From Moraxella equi (GTDB taxonomy: Bacteria > Pseudomonadota > Gammaproteobacteria > Pseudomonadales > Moraxellaceae), in the NCBI RefSeq assembly GCF_002027555.1, contig NZ_MXAP01000146.1, forward strand, positions 1-9,911: a DNA stretch of 9,911 nucleotides, given 5' to 3'. A program made the position numbers and the translations under genes. Under the pieces are notes generated by a model that saw nothing but the letters and a program-made list of their open reading frames with translations, had not been told where the DNA came from and did no database searches. Numbering within the stretch: position 1 is the first letter of the stretch; each line of letters begins with the position of its first letter. Positions 1 through 6,251 of the stretch are shown piece after piece.

Positions 1-1108
1 AAGTTCGGTTGGTATATTTGAATACGTAGCAAAAGGTCCAAACAGCACGTATTTTTTGCCGTCAATATAACAAGTATCGATGTGTGGCACGCTCATGGGC
101 GGTGCTCCAAGTTCGGCAGGCACGTCCATAGACTTTGGCGGTGTGAGCATTGACCACATCAGGGTTATCGGTCATCAAAAACAGACCACCCACAGGGAAC
201 CCTACATAATATTTACTCTCAGGCAGTCCTGTCATTTGTAGCATTTTTATCGCCGCACCACCTGCCCCGATAAAGACACGGCAAGTCTTGGTGTGTGAGA
301 CACTATTATCGGCAAGGTTTTTGACACTCACCGTCCATGTGCCGTCATCGTTACGGCTAATGCCTGTCACTTCGGTACTAACTTTTAGGTTAAAATTGCT
401 ATTTTTGCCGAGATGATTGATGAGCTGTGTGGTGATTGCCCCATAGTTTACATCTGTACCGATGTCCATGCGGGTGGCGGCGATTGGCTGGCTGTCATCT
501 CGCCCTTTGGTAACGAGCGGTGCCCATTGCCCTATCTCTGCCTTGTCTTCGCTATAAATCATGTCGCTAAACAAAGGGGATTTTATCATGGCTTCGTGGC
601 GACGTTTTAAAAAGTCCACGTTGTCGCCCCACACAAAAGCAATGTGTGGCACAGGATTAATGAACGTTTTGGGGTCGCCCAATGCTCCGTTTTTGACTTG
701 GTGCGTCCAAAACTGCTTGGAAATCTCAAACTGTACGGCAGTTTTTTCGGCACGCTCAATCGAGATACTGCCGTCTTCAGCTTCGGCGGTATAGTTCATC
801 TCCATAAAGCCTGAATGCCCCGTGCCTGCGTTATGAAAGCCGTTTGAGCTTTCTTGGGCGACCTTGTCAAGGCGTTCGTACATTTGAATTTTCCACGTCG
901 GTTCAAGCTCCGACAGATACGTACCAAGCGTTGCCGACATGATGCCACCGCCCACCAGCACCATGTCCACCACAGGTTCATCGCCTGCCAATTTGACCGG
1001 TTTGGTCACCACAGGACGGAACAAGAACAGTAGCACCGCCACCAAAACCACAATTAACAAAACCCCGACAATCATCAAGATTTTTTTCATTTTATTTGTT
1101 TTTGTCAT
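1..1108 (-). pseudogene. mqo: malate:quinone oxidoreductase, 5' part, frameshifted and cut by the window edge
   Basis: Mqo is an FAD-dependent enzyme at the inner membrane that oxidises malate to oxaloacetate and passes electrons to quinone. Seen from the start at 1108: a hydrophobic N-terminal segment (residues about 10-30), an FAD-binding glycine motif [10 protein letters not shown] (53-62) with an acidic residue after strand 2 (MYERLD), then family blocks [34 protein letters not shown] and FPVGG. ATG 1108 is chosen over 1138 and 1090 because AGGTG lies 4 nt upstream. After KVYGRA (about residue 330) this frame turns to unrelated sequence and stops at 62. The expected family continuation, [14 protein letters not shown] and then [11 protein letters not shown], is read in another frame from about 115 down to 15. 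Removing one copy of the GGCA tandem at 115-122 restores one frame. Family members are roughly 490-550 residues, so the rest lies beyond the window. It is either a pseudogene or carries a sequencing or assembly error. The last residues before the edge (IPTEL) do not match the FLK-type continuation I expect. Confidence 0.8.
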
Positions 1109-1112
1109 AAAA

Positions 1113-1117
1113 CACCT
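1113..1117 (-). promoter_or_regulatory. ribosome binding site that fixes the mqo start
   Basis: On the minus strand AGGTG is followed by TTTT and then ATG at 1108. Neither the upstream in-frame ATG at 1138 nor the downstream ATG at 1090 has a comparable Shine-Dalgarno sequence, so the start at 1108 is preferred. Confidence 0.55.
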
Positions 1118-1142
1118 AAATTTACAATGCGTTTGCAAACAA

Positions 1143-1250
1143 AAACGGACTTAATTTAAAATTGCTTAATCATATATTGTTTAATATTTTATTTAGTTTT
1201 ATAAATTATTAAACAATATATGATTAAAAAATCTCAACCTAAGTCCGTTT
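1143..1250. repeat. 108-bp near-palindrome, MITE-like or long hairpin
   Basis: The two 44-nt arms (1143-1186 and 1207-1250) are inverted copies with 38 of 44 positions matching and no gaps. The outer 11 bp are perfect (AAACGGACTTA at 1143-1153 against TAAGTCCGTTT at 1240-1250), 12 bp next to them are half-matched, and the inner 21 bp are perfect (1166-1186 against 1207-1227). The loop is 20 nt of A+T. It lies between the lipoprotein gene stop and the mqo start, both on the minus strand, so mqo transcription would begin within it, near it or read through it. Short GC-bearing terminal inverted repeats around an AT-rich body suit a MITE. No clean target-site duplication is visible (CAAAA occurs at 1140-1144, overlapping the repeat, and at 1251-1255). 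It could also be a structured leader or terminator. Confidence 0.7.
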
Positions 1251-1291
1251 CAAAACCGGCTATTATAAAGAAAAAATCTCAAAAGGGTTGG

Positions 1292-1325
1292 TTTTGTAAT
1301 ATTATCCGCTCTGATAATTACAAAA
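1292..1325. repeat. inverted repeat between lipoprotein terminator and 108-bp palindrome
   Basis: TTTTGTAA (1292-1299) pairs with TTACAAAA (1318-1325), and TTATC (1302-1306) pairs with GATAA (1313-1317). A 2-nt bulge interrupts the left arm and the loop is the 6 nt CGCTCT. A weaker pair, CAAAACC (1251-1257) with GGTTTTG (1289-1295), lies just beside it. The function is unknown; it may strengthen termination of the lipoprotein transcript, or belong to the neighbouring palindromic element. Confidence 0.5.
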
Positions 1326-1364
1326 ACACAACATTAGAACGGTTTTTGTCCCAATGTTGTGTTT
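1324..1364 (-). terminator. probable terminator of the small lipoprotein gene
   Basis: Perfect 12-bp arms AAACACAACATT (1324-1335) and AATGTTGTGTTT (1353-1364) enclose a 17-nt loop. Read on the minus strand, the hairpin lies 46 nt after the lipoprotein stop and ends in a run of T (GTGTTTTTG). The stem is AT-rich, so its efficiency is uncertain. Confidence 0.55.
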
Positions 1365-1409
1365 ATAATTTTGCTAAATTGTAACTATTTTTTAATATTC
1401 ATTTAATAT

Positions 1410-1601
1410 TCAATCGTCGCCTTTACTGTCTTTTTTGTCGCCGTCAGGAATGACCGCTCCGACCACTTTTGCTGTACCCTTAACCACGCCTTTGGTGGTC
1501 TTGTAGGCGACTTTGACAGGAACGGTAACGACTTTATGTACACAGCCTTGCAAGATTAGGGCGGATAAGGTTAAAGTTAAGATGATGGATAATTTTTTCA
1601 T
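1410..1601 (-). CDS. small lipoprotein, 63 residues, uncharacterised
   Basis: The protein begins MKKLSIILTLTLSALILQGC: two lysines, a hydrophobic run and a lipobox LQGC with the acylated cysteine at residue 20. The mature part is only 44 residues: VHKVVTVPVKVAYKTTKGVV, a short continuation, then a hydrophilic Asp/Lys-rich tail. It resembles from memory a family of very short Moraxellaceae lipoproteins with the VHKVVTVPVKVAYKTTKG core (possibly NCBI family NF038104), which has no known role. The start at 1601 is chosen because AAAAGG lies about 8 nt upstream and the signal peptide begins there; the in-frame upstream Met at 1646 would add a charged extension to it. The gene has its own candidate promoter in the argJ terminator region and its own downstream hairpin, so it is probably monocistronic. 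The Val/Lys-rich core could lie along a membrane or cell-wall surface, but nothing shows this. Confidence 0.85.
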   Translation of the reverse strand: MKKLSIILTLTLSALILQGCVHKVVTVPVKVAYKTTKGVVKGTAKVVGAVIPDGDKKDSKGDD

Positions 1602-1623
1602 GGACTTGCCTTTTATTAGGTAA

Positions 1624-1651
1624 ATTTTATGTTTAAGAAAAAGCAAGGCAA
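1624..1651 (-). promoter_or_regulatory. candidate promoter of the small lipoprotein gene, overlapping the argJ terminator
   Basis: On the minus strand TTGCCT (1651-1646) and TAAAAT (1629-1624) are separated by 16 nt, giving a sigma70-like pair with the -10 about 22 nt before the start codon. The -35 falls inside the descending arm of the argJ terminator stem. Confidence 0.4.
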
Positions 1652-1669
1652 ATGCGATGATTTGCCTTG
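1644..1669 (-). terminator. rho-independent terminator of argJ
   Basis: Perfect 10-bp arms CAAGGCAAAT (1644-1653) and ATTTGCCTTG (1660-1669) enclose a 6-nt loop. Read on the minus strand they are followed by CTTTTTCTT. The hairpin begins 6 nt after the argJ stop codon. Confidence 0.85.
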
Positions 1670-1675
1670 TGTGAA

Positions 1676-2890
1676 TTATGAACGATAATCGGCATTGATA
1701 CTCACATATTCATGCGACAAATCACAAGTGTAAACCGTATCGGTACAATCGCCCTGCCCCAAATCAATACTGACGGTGATCTCAGGGCGACTCATGACCG
1801 ATTGCCCCTGCTCTTCGGTATAACCGTCCGCCAGTCCGCCACGCTGACAAATGGCAATCTCATCGAGCGATACGCTCACACGGCTTTGGTCAAATGGCAC
1901 ACCCGCATAGCCCACCGCCGCCAAAATCCGCCCCCAGTTCGGGTCGGACGCAAAAAATGCCGTCTTGACAAGGGGCGAATGAGCCACCGCATAGGCAACC
2001 TTGGCACAGTCGTCCGCACTCTTACCGCCTACTACCTTGACCGTGATGAATTTGGTCGCCCCTTCGCCGTCTCGCACGATGAGCTGGGCGATTTTTAGCA
2101 TTACCTTTCTGATGGCTTCATAAATGGCTTGATAATGGGCATGATTTTCACTGTCTATCAAATCGCCCACCTTGCCTGTGGCGATGAGCGTACAGCAGTC
2201 GTTGGTGGACGTATCGCCGTCAATGGTAATGCGGTTAAAGGATTGATTGGTCAAATCCACCAAGATTTTTTGGAGTAGCTTTGGGCTGATACAAGCATCT
2301 GTCGCCACAAAGCCAAGCATGGTCGCCATGTTTGGGCGTATCATCCCCGCCCCTTTGCTGATGCCTGTTACCGTGTAAGTCGTGCCGTCTATCGTGGTCT
2401 GTACGCTATGCCCTTTGGGAGTGGTGTCGGTCGTCATGATACTGTGGGCAGCGTTTAGCCAGTTATCGGCAGTCAAATCCGACAATGTCTTATCCAGTCC
2501 TGCAATAATCCGCTCGCTCGGCAAAGTCTCGCCTATCACGCCTGTGGAGTACGGTAGCACTTCGCACGCATTCACGCCTGCTTTTTCCGCCAACGCCTGA
2601 CAAGTCGCCAACGCCCTGTCCAAGCCGTCCTGCCCTGTGCCTGCATTGGCGTTGCCTGTATTGATGAGTAGATAGCGTGGCGTGTGCGTTTGGATATGTT
2701 TACGCACAATTTGCACAGGGGCTGCCACAAAGTGGTTTTGCGTGGTAACGACCGCCACGCTCGCCCCGTCATCTATCTTGAACACCGTCAAATCACGGCG
2801 GTTTGCATAGCGAACGCCCGCTTCACAAATGCCGATTTTTACACCATCAATGGGCAACAATGGCACAAGACTAACATCACCGACTGGCAT
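1676..2890 (-). CDS. argJ: bifunctional ornithine acetyltransferase / N-acetylglutamate synthase
   Basis: ArgJ moves the acetyl group from N-acetylornithine to glutamate, releasing ornithine and regenerating N-acetylglutamate in the cyclic arginine pathway; bifunctional members can also use acetyl-CoA. The 404-residue protein has the expected length. Visible motifs are NTGNANAGTG (77-86), STGVIGE (115-121, the Thr-Gly oxyanion-hole pair), the autocleavage block [14 protein letters not shown] (179-192) with predicted cleavage between Ala189 and Thr190 so that Thr190 becomes the nucleophile, [15 protein letters not shown] and the C-terminal INADYRS. ATG 2890 is chosen because AAGGA lies about 8 nt upstream; the longer frame from 2950 adds an unlike N-terminus and would overlap the predicted promoter. 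No other arg gene is adjacent, and I saw no obvious ArgR-type operator. Bifunctionality is not proven by sequence alone, since monofunctional and bifunctional ArgJ share these motifs. Confidence 0.97.
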   Translation of the reverse strand: MPVGDVSLVPLLPIDGVKIGICEAGVRYANRRDLTVFKIDDGASVAVVTTQNHFVAAPVQIVRKHIQTHTPRYLLINTGNANAGTGQDGLDRALATCQALAEKAGVNACEVLPYSTGVIGETLPSERIIAGLDKTLSDLTADNWLNAAHSIMTTDTTPKGHSVQTTIDGTTYTVTGISKGAGMIRPNMATMLGFVATDACISPKLLQKILVDLTNQSFNRITIDGDTSTNDCCTLIATGKVGDLIDSENHAHYQAIYEAIRKVMLKIAQLIVRDGEGATKFITVKVVGGKSADDCAKVAYAVAHSPLVKTAFFASDPNWGRILAAVGYAGVPFDQSRVSVSLDEIAICQRGGLADGYTEEQGQSVMSRPEITVSIDLGQGDCTDTVYTCDLSHEYVSINADYRS

Positions 2891-2940
2891 GGGTTTTTCC
2901 TTATTTGGTTTAAAATAACAATTTGATTTAAAATAAAACC

Positions 2941-2971
2941 ATTGTACCAAAAATTTGTGTATTTTTGTAAA
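2941..2971 (-). promoter_or_regulatory. candidate argJ promoter
   Basis: On the minus strand TTTACA (2971-2966) and TACAAT (2946-2941) are separated by 19 nt; TTACAA at 2970-2965 gives 18 nt. The -10 lies about 50 nt before the ATG at 2890. The spacing is slightly long, so the call is moderate. Confidence 0.4.
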
Positions 2972-2974
2972 AAT

Positions 2975-3158
2975 TTATGGGATAAAATCATGCGGATGTT
3001 TTTGTTTTATTACGCCTAATAAATCAAATGTTCTCCACAGGCTTTGCAGGGCTGTTTTTGCACGCCCATAAAAATTGATACCGCCAAAGGACGTGCTCAG
3101 CTCGTCCCTACACCCACATATTACTAGCCTTGTATTGATTTGGGGGTTTATGACTGCA
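2975..3158 (-). other. gene-poor spacer with an open frame lacking a start codon
   Basis: The divergent gap between argJ and the next lipoprotein gene is 433 bp (2891-3323). Its middle is more GC-rich than its AT-rich edges. On the minus strand one frame stays open from 3158 to the TAA at 2975, 61 codons with no ATG, GTG or TTG start, ending GVIKQKHPHDFIP. I do not recognise it. It may be the tail of a decayed gene, part of an extragenic repeat, or chance. It contains the dyad at 3089-3107. I see no RNA gene in the gap. Confidence 0.25.
3089..3107. repeat. GC-rich 19-bp dyad, REP-like
   Basis: GGACGTGCTCAGCTCGTCC reads as two 8-nt arms (GGACGTGC and GCTCGTCC) around TCA with a single T-T mismatch. 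It stands out as a GC-rich palindrome in an AT-rich spacer between divergent genes, as REP-type extragenic elements do. There is only one full copy in this window, so repeat status is inferred. A looser GGGC/GCCC pair flanks GTGCAAAAACA-like sequence at about 3048-3067. Confidence 0.4.
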
Positions 3159-3232
3159 TTTTAAAAATAGATTATGTTAAATAAATATAAAGACAAAACA
3201 TTACCATTGTGATAATAATAAGAAAACAAGTT

Positions 3233-3261
3233 TTGTTAAAATGGCTAAGCATAGTTATGTT
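3233..3261 (+). promoter_or_regulatory. candidate promoter of the second lipoprotein gene
   Basis: TTGTTA (3233-3238) and TATGTT (3256-3261) are 17 nt apart and lie about 60 nt upstream of the ATG at 3324. TTGTCA at 3268-3273 is an alternative -35 but has no good -10 at the right spacing. Confidence 0.3.
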
Positions 3262-3323
3262 AATAACTTGTCATAATTGCCACGTTGTTACGAGACACTT
3301 TTATTTTATTATCAGGAATACTT

Positions 3324-3689
3324 ATGAACATCACCACCCTACGCTCTGTCGGTGCCATCGCCCTAGTTACCATGGGCTTGACCGCTTGCCAAAGCACGCC
3401 GACTAGCCCTGTCATCGCTCGGGCGGATAACACCTTTGAGACCACGGGACTGGGCAAGACCAAAGCCACCGCCCAAAACAACGCCCTAGCGTCCGCCAAA
3501 GCCCAATGCGGTTACAAAACCCCTGTCGTCATCAATGACACCACCACCTACAATGGCGTGATGGACGAACGCATGGGGCGAGTCATGGAACAAGGGGCAA
3601 AAGTGGTCGGCACGATACTCGGCACAGGCTCGCCTGAGCTAAGCCGTGATGATGACTATGAATATTTTATTAAATTTCAATGTCAATAA
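3324..3689 (+). CDS. lipoprotein, 121 residues, uncharacterised
   Basis: The signal peptide MNITTLRSVGAIALVTMGLT is followed by a lipobox LTAC with the lipidated cysteine at residue 22. The mature domain of about 100 residues contains GLGKTKATAQNNALASAKAQC, then a KTPVVINDTTTYNGVMDERMGR segment, a Gly/Val-rich stretch (VVGTILGTG) and the C-terminal SRDDDYEYFIKFQC. The alternation of small residues in the GLGKTKATAQNNAL segment recalls an alpha helix of LPP20/FlgT-like domains, but that is only a likeness. Two more cysteines in the mature part (in AKAQC and near the C-terminus) could form a disulfide in the periplasm. The start at 3324 has AGGA 8 nt upstream and gives a clean signal peptide, whereas 3285 would place an extra hydrophobic leader before it. 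It is followed by a strong terminator and stands alone. Similar proteins are, from memory, found in other Moraxellaceae with no assigned role. Confidence 0.88.
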   Translation: MNITTLRSVGAIALVTMGLTACQSTPTSPVIARADNTFETTGLGKTKATAQNNALASAKAQCGYKTPVVINDTTTYNGVMDERMGRVMEQGAKVVGTILGTGSPELSRDDDYEYFIKFQCQ

Positions 3690-3703
3690 TTTTCATCTTT
3701 TTT

Positions 3704-3743
3704 ATAAAAACATTGGGGCAAATATTTATCCCAATGTTTTTAT
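3704..3743 (+). terminator. rho-independent terminator of the second lipoprotein gene
   Basis: Perfect 14-bp arms, ATAAAAACATTGGG (3704-3717) and CCCAATGTTTTTAT (3730-3743), enclose a 12-nt loop and are followed by TTTTT. It lies 14 nt after the stop codon. Because the stem is flanked by A on the left and T on the right it could work on both strands. Confidence 0.85.
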
Positions 3744-3875
3744 TTTTCAAATCGATGATTTGGGCGCTTACACCCATCATTAATAACACGTTTATAAAAC
3801 ATAAAACATGATGAAATTAAGGACGTGCCTACCTTTTGTATTTACAATGAAAAATAAGAAAATCACTTATCGCTT

Positions 3876-3904
3876 TTAACTATCCCCAAAAACTGTGCTA
3901 AAAT
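3876..3904 (+). promoter_or_regulatory. candidate promoter of the Gcr-helicase-dehydrogenase operon
   Basis: An extended -10, TGCTAAAAT (hexamer TAAAAT at 3899-3904), is preceded 17 nt upstream by a weak -35, TTAACT (3876-3881). The predicted transcript would start about 28 nt before the TTG start codon. A short CAAATC/GATTTG dyad (3748-3762) lies farther upstream with no clear role. Confidence 0.45.
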
Positions 3905-3928
3905 AGTCGGTTTATCTAAATACACATT

Positions 3929-3933
3929 AAGGA
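3929..3933 (+). promoter_or_regulatory. ribosome binding site supporting a TTG start
   Basis: AAGGA is followed by CAACCA and then TTG at 3940. No in-frame ATG or GTG precedes it after the last upstream stop, and the next internal Met is about 180 residues in. The spacing of 6 nt supports TTG as the real start. Confidence 0.65.
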
Positions 3934-3939
3934 CAACCA

Positions 3940-6246
3940 TTGCTAGATCACAGCTCTGACTTACGCCATATTTTACAATACATCAGCCTACTCCAAGAGT
4001 TGCCCGAGCCTTCGTCTTTGAAACGTTTCATTGATGCACTAAGAGTGACGGGCGATGACGAAGAAGCGGTCAATGCCAAAATCCGTGAACTCATTGATAT
4101 TTTAAAAGACAATCCTGAATACGGTGCAGGACTGGCAGCGTTTATCCTGCGTCTAACAGACAACTATCAGCGTATCACGCTCTATGCAGATACGGGCATC
4201 ATCTCTGATGACAGCTTTTCACACAGCATTAACCGCTTGATAGGACATCGTTTTTTGCCCTTGCTGCCCAAAGAAGACTCCGTGGTGGAGCTTGCTCACT
4301 ATCTGTTTGACGGGGCGACCGATGAGAAATGGCTGTCACTCATCACGCCTGAGCATTGGGATGAGCTGGTGGAGCTTATCAAGGTTGATGAGCAGAACCT
4401 AGAGCTGGTCGCCAGTGCCAAAAACAGCATCCTAAACGCTTTGGTCATCTTATCCTATCGCATCAGTGGCATTGGGCTACACACTGAGATGATGGATACC
4501 TACCCACAGGTTTTAAACTACACCGCCGCCTTTGTCGCCCAAAACCAAGAGACCGTCCTGTTTGTCAATCAGTATCGCCAGTCCCATAACTTGGACGCCA
4601 TGACCGACACCATGCCTGATGTGGACATTGACCCTGCTCCTTTGCTTGTCATGCTAGAGCAGTGCCAAGACATTGTTGATAACATTCGAAAACGGGTGTA
4701 CAAAACGGGCATTTCCATTCGTATGACTAATATGCTTGTGCGACTTGAGCAAAGCATTCACCGCATGCATATCTTGCTTGAACTCGTCTCTGACAAAAAC
4801 AAAAACCGCGACAAAGCCATCGTGGAGCTAACCCAAGAGATTGTCCGCACCGCCAAAACCCGATACAGCTTTGGCTATCTCATCAAAAATAACACCCGCC
4901 TGCTGTCTCGTAAAATAACCGAAAACTCAGGTCAAGTGGGCGAGCATTACATCAGTACCGACAAGCTTGGCTACAAAAAAATGTACAAAAAGGCAGCCAT
5001 TGGTGGTTTTCTCATCGCTTTTATGGCAACCTTAAAAATCCTAGGCTCATCGCTCGTGCTTGCCCCTATTGGCAAAGCGTTCATGAACAGCATGATTTAT
5101 GGGCTTGGCTTTGTCGGCATTCACATCGTAGGGGGGACAGTCGCCACCAAACAGCCCGCCATGACCGCCGCCGCCATCGCCTCCACCATCTCAGAAGGAT
5201 CTAGTAACAAAAAACAGCTAACCAAACTTGCTGAGTTGGTCGTGGACATCATGCGAACGCAGTTTATCGCCATCATGGGTAACATCTCCATCGCCATGCC
5301 CATCGCCCTACTCATCGCCTTTGGCTGGGTGCAGTTCTATGGTGAGCCGATGATTAGCACCGAAAAGGCCGCCTACCTGCTCCACGAGCTTGACCCCTTG
5401 CGTTCACTCTCCTTGCCACACGCTGCCATCGCTGGGGTGTTTTTGTTCCTATCAGGACTTATCTCGGGGTATTATGATAACCTTGCCGCCTTTAATAAAA
5501 TCGGCGAACGAGTCAAACGTCATCGCCTGCTTGCTCGTCTCATGCCCCAAAGCTGGCAAAACCGTCTTGGCAGTTTTGTAGAAGCTAATCTTGGGGCAAT
5601 TATGGGGAACTTTATCTTTGGCTGTTTTTTGGGCAGTACCGCCACCATCGGCTACATGCTCGGACTGCCACTTGACATTCGCCACATCGCCTTTGCCTCC
5701 GCCAACCTTGTGCATGGGCTGTTTTTCTTATCCCCTGATGATTTGACATGGCAACTTGCCCTGTATGCCTTTGTTGGGGTATTGCTCATCGGCATGGTGA
5801 ACCTGATTGTTAGTTTTTCACTGTCGCTCATGATTGCCCTACGTTCCAAAGAAGTGCATTTTAGCCAGTGGAAAGATTTGGGCGAGCTGATGTTCAAGCA
5901 CCTAATCACACGCCCACGAGACTTTTTCATTCCTAGAAATGAAAGCGTTAAATACGCACGTATTGACAGCGAAGGTCGGATTATTTATGATGACAATGTC
6001 AAAGAGACCGCCATTCCTAGCGGTTCGGTCGTCCGTCGTCTGGGCAATAAAAAAACCGACCCCCTAAAAGACATCCAAAATGCGGTCAATGTCGCCAAAA
6101 CCGACCTAAGCCAAGGCATGCTCAATAAAGTTAAGCAAGATGATAAGCCTATCGAAGCAGGCGAGACGGGGCTTGACATGAATAGCGAGACCAATGCCAA
6201 AAACCCACTACCCAAACCCGACAAACCGCCACAGCTACCAAAGTAA
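3940..6246 (+). CDS. Gcr-type 'site-specific recombinase' family polytopic membrane protein
   Basis: The 768-residue protein resembles from memory the Neisseria Gcr / SpecificRecomb family (Pfam PF10136), whose recombinase label rests on little. Residues 1-350 are soluble-looking, acidic and helical with many leucines. Hydrophobic segments follow at about 353-373, 379-398, 443-466, 490-512, 549-571, 580-598 and 605-633, often with small-residue patterns such as GIHIVGGTVATKQPAMTAAA and GNFIFGCFLGSTATIGYMLG. A hydrophilic tail of about 130 residues ends in a Lys/Pro-rich stretch (PLPKPDKPPQLPK). I see no tyrosine-recombinase R-H-R-Y signature, serine-recombinase N-terminus or DDE triad. Initiation is at TTG with AAGGA upstream. 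It is first in a tight operon, 5 bp before a DNA helicase. Its location should be the inner membrane. The family call is fairly sure; the biochemical activity is unknown. Confidence 0.85.
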   Translation: MLDHSSDLRHILQYISLLQELPEPSSLKRFIDALRVTGDDEEAVNAKIRELIDILKDNPEYGAGLAAFILRLTDNYQRITLYADTGIISDDSFSHSINRLIGHRFLPLLPKEDSVVELAHYLFDGATDEKWLSLITPEHWDELVELIKVDEQNLELVASAKNSILNALVILSYRISGIGLHTEMMDTYPQVLNYTAAFVAQNQETVLFVNQYRQSHNLDAMTDTMPDVDIDPAPLLVMLEQCQDIVDNIRKRVYKTGISIRMTNMLVRLEQSIHRMHILLELVSDKNKNRDKAIVELTQEIVRTAKTRYSFGYLIKNNTRLLSRKITENSGQVGEHYISTDKLGYKKMYKKAAIGGFLIAFMATLKILGSSLVLAPIGKAFMNSMIYGLGFVGIHIVGGTVATKQPAMTAAAIASTISEGSSNKKQLTKLAELVVDIMRTQFIAIMGNISIAMPIALLIAFGWVQFYGEPMISTEKAAYLLHELDPLRSLSLPHAAIAGVFLFLSGLISGYYDNLAAFNKIGERVKRHRLLARLMPQSWQNRLGSFVEANLGAIMGNFIFGCFLGSTATIGYMLGLPLDIRHIAFASANLVHGLFFLSPDDLTWQLALYAFVGVLLIGMVNLIVSFSLSLMIALRSKEVHFSQWKDLGELMFKHLITRPRDFFIPRNESVKYARIDSEGRIIYDDNVKETAIPSGSVVRRLGNKKTDPLKDIQNAVNVAKTDLSQGMLNKVKQDDKPIEAGETGLDMNSETNAKNPLPKPDKPPQLPK

Positions 6247-6251
6247 ATACC

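Noticed and set aside
1131..1140. Perfect 10-bp palindrome GTTTGCAAAC upstream of mqo, considered as an operator.
   Set aside because: A single short palindrome without a second site or a recognised regulator is not enough to support a call.
1140..1255. CAAAA on both sides of the 108-bp palindrome, considered as a target-site duplication.
   Set aside because: The left copy overlaps the terminal repeat and the motif is low complexity, so it is not a clean duplication.
1712..2098. A 128-codon + strand open frame inside argJ.
   Set aside because: It lies antisense to a gene with complete family motifs, has no ribosome binding site of note, and its translation looks like a shadow of the argJ codons.
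3808..3879. Short ORF of 23 residues (MMKLRTCLPFVFTMKNKK start) upstream of the membrane-protein operon, a possible leader peptide.
   Set aside because: It has no Shine-Dalgarno sequence, overlaps the predicted -35 and lies upstream of the predicted transcription start.
3816..3934. Direct repeat ATTAAGGAC at 3816-3824 and 3926-3934 upstream of the membrane-protein gene.
   Set aside because: Nine bases including a Shine-Dalgarno core can recur by chance; the first copy has no credible start codon at a good spacing.
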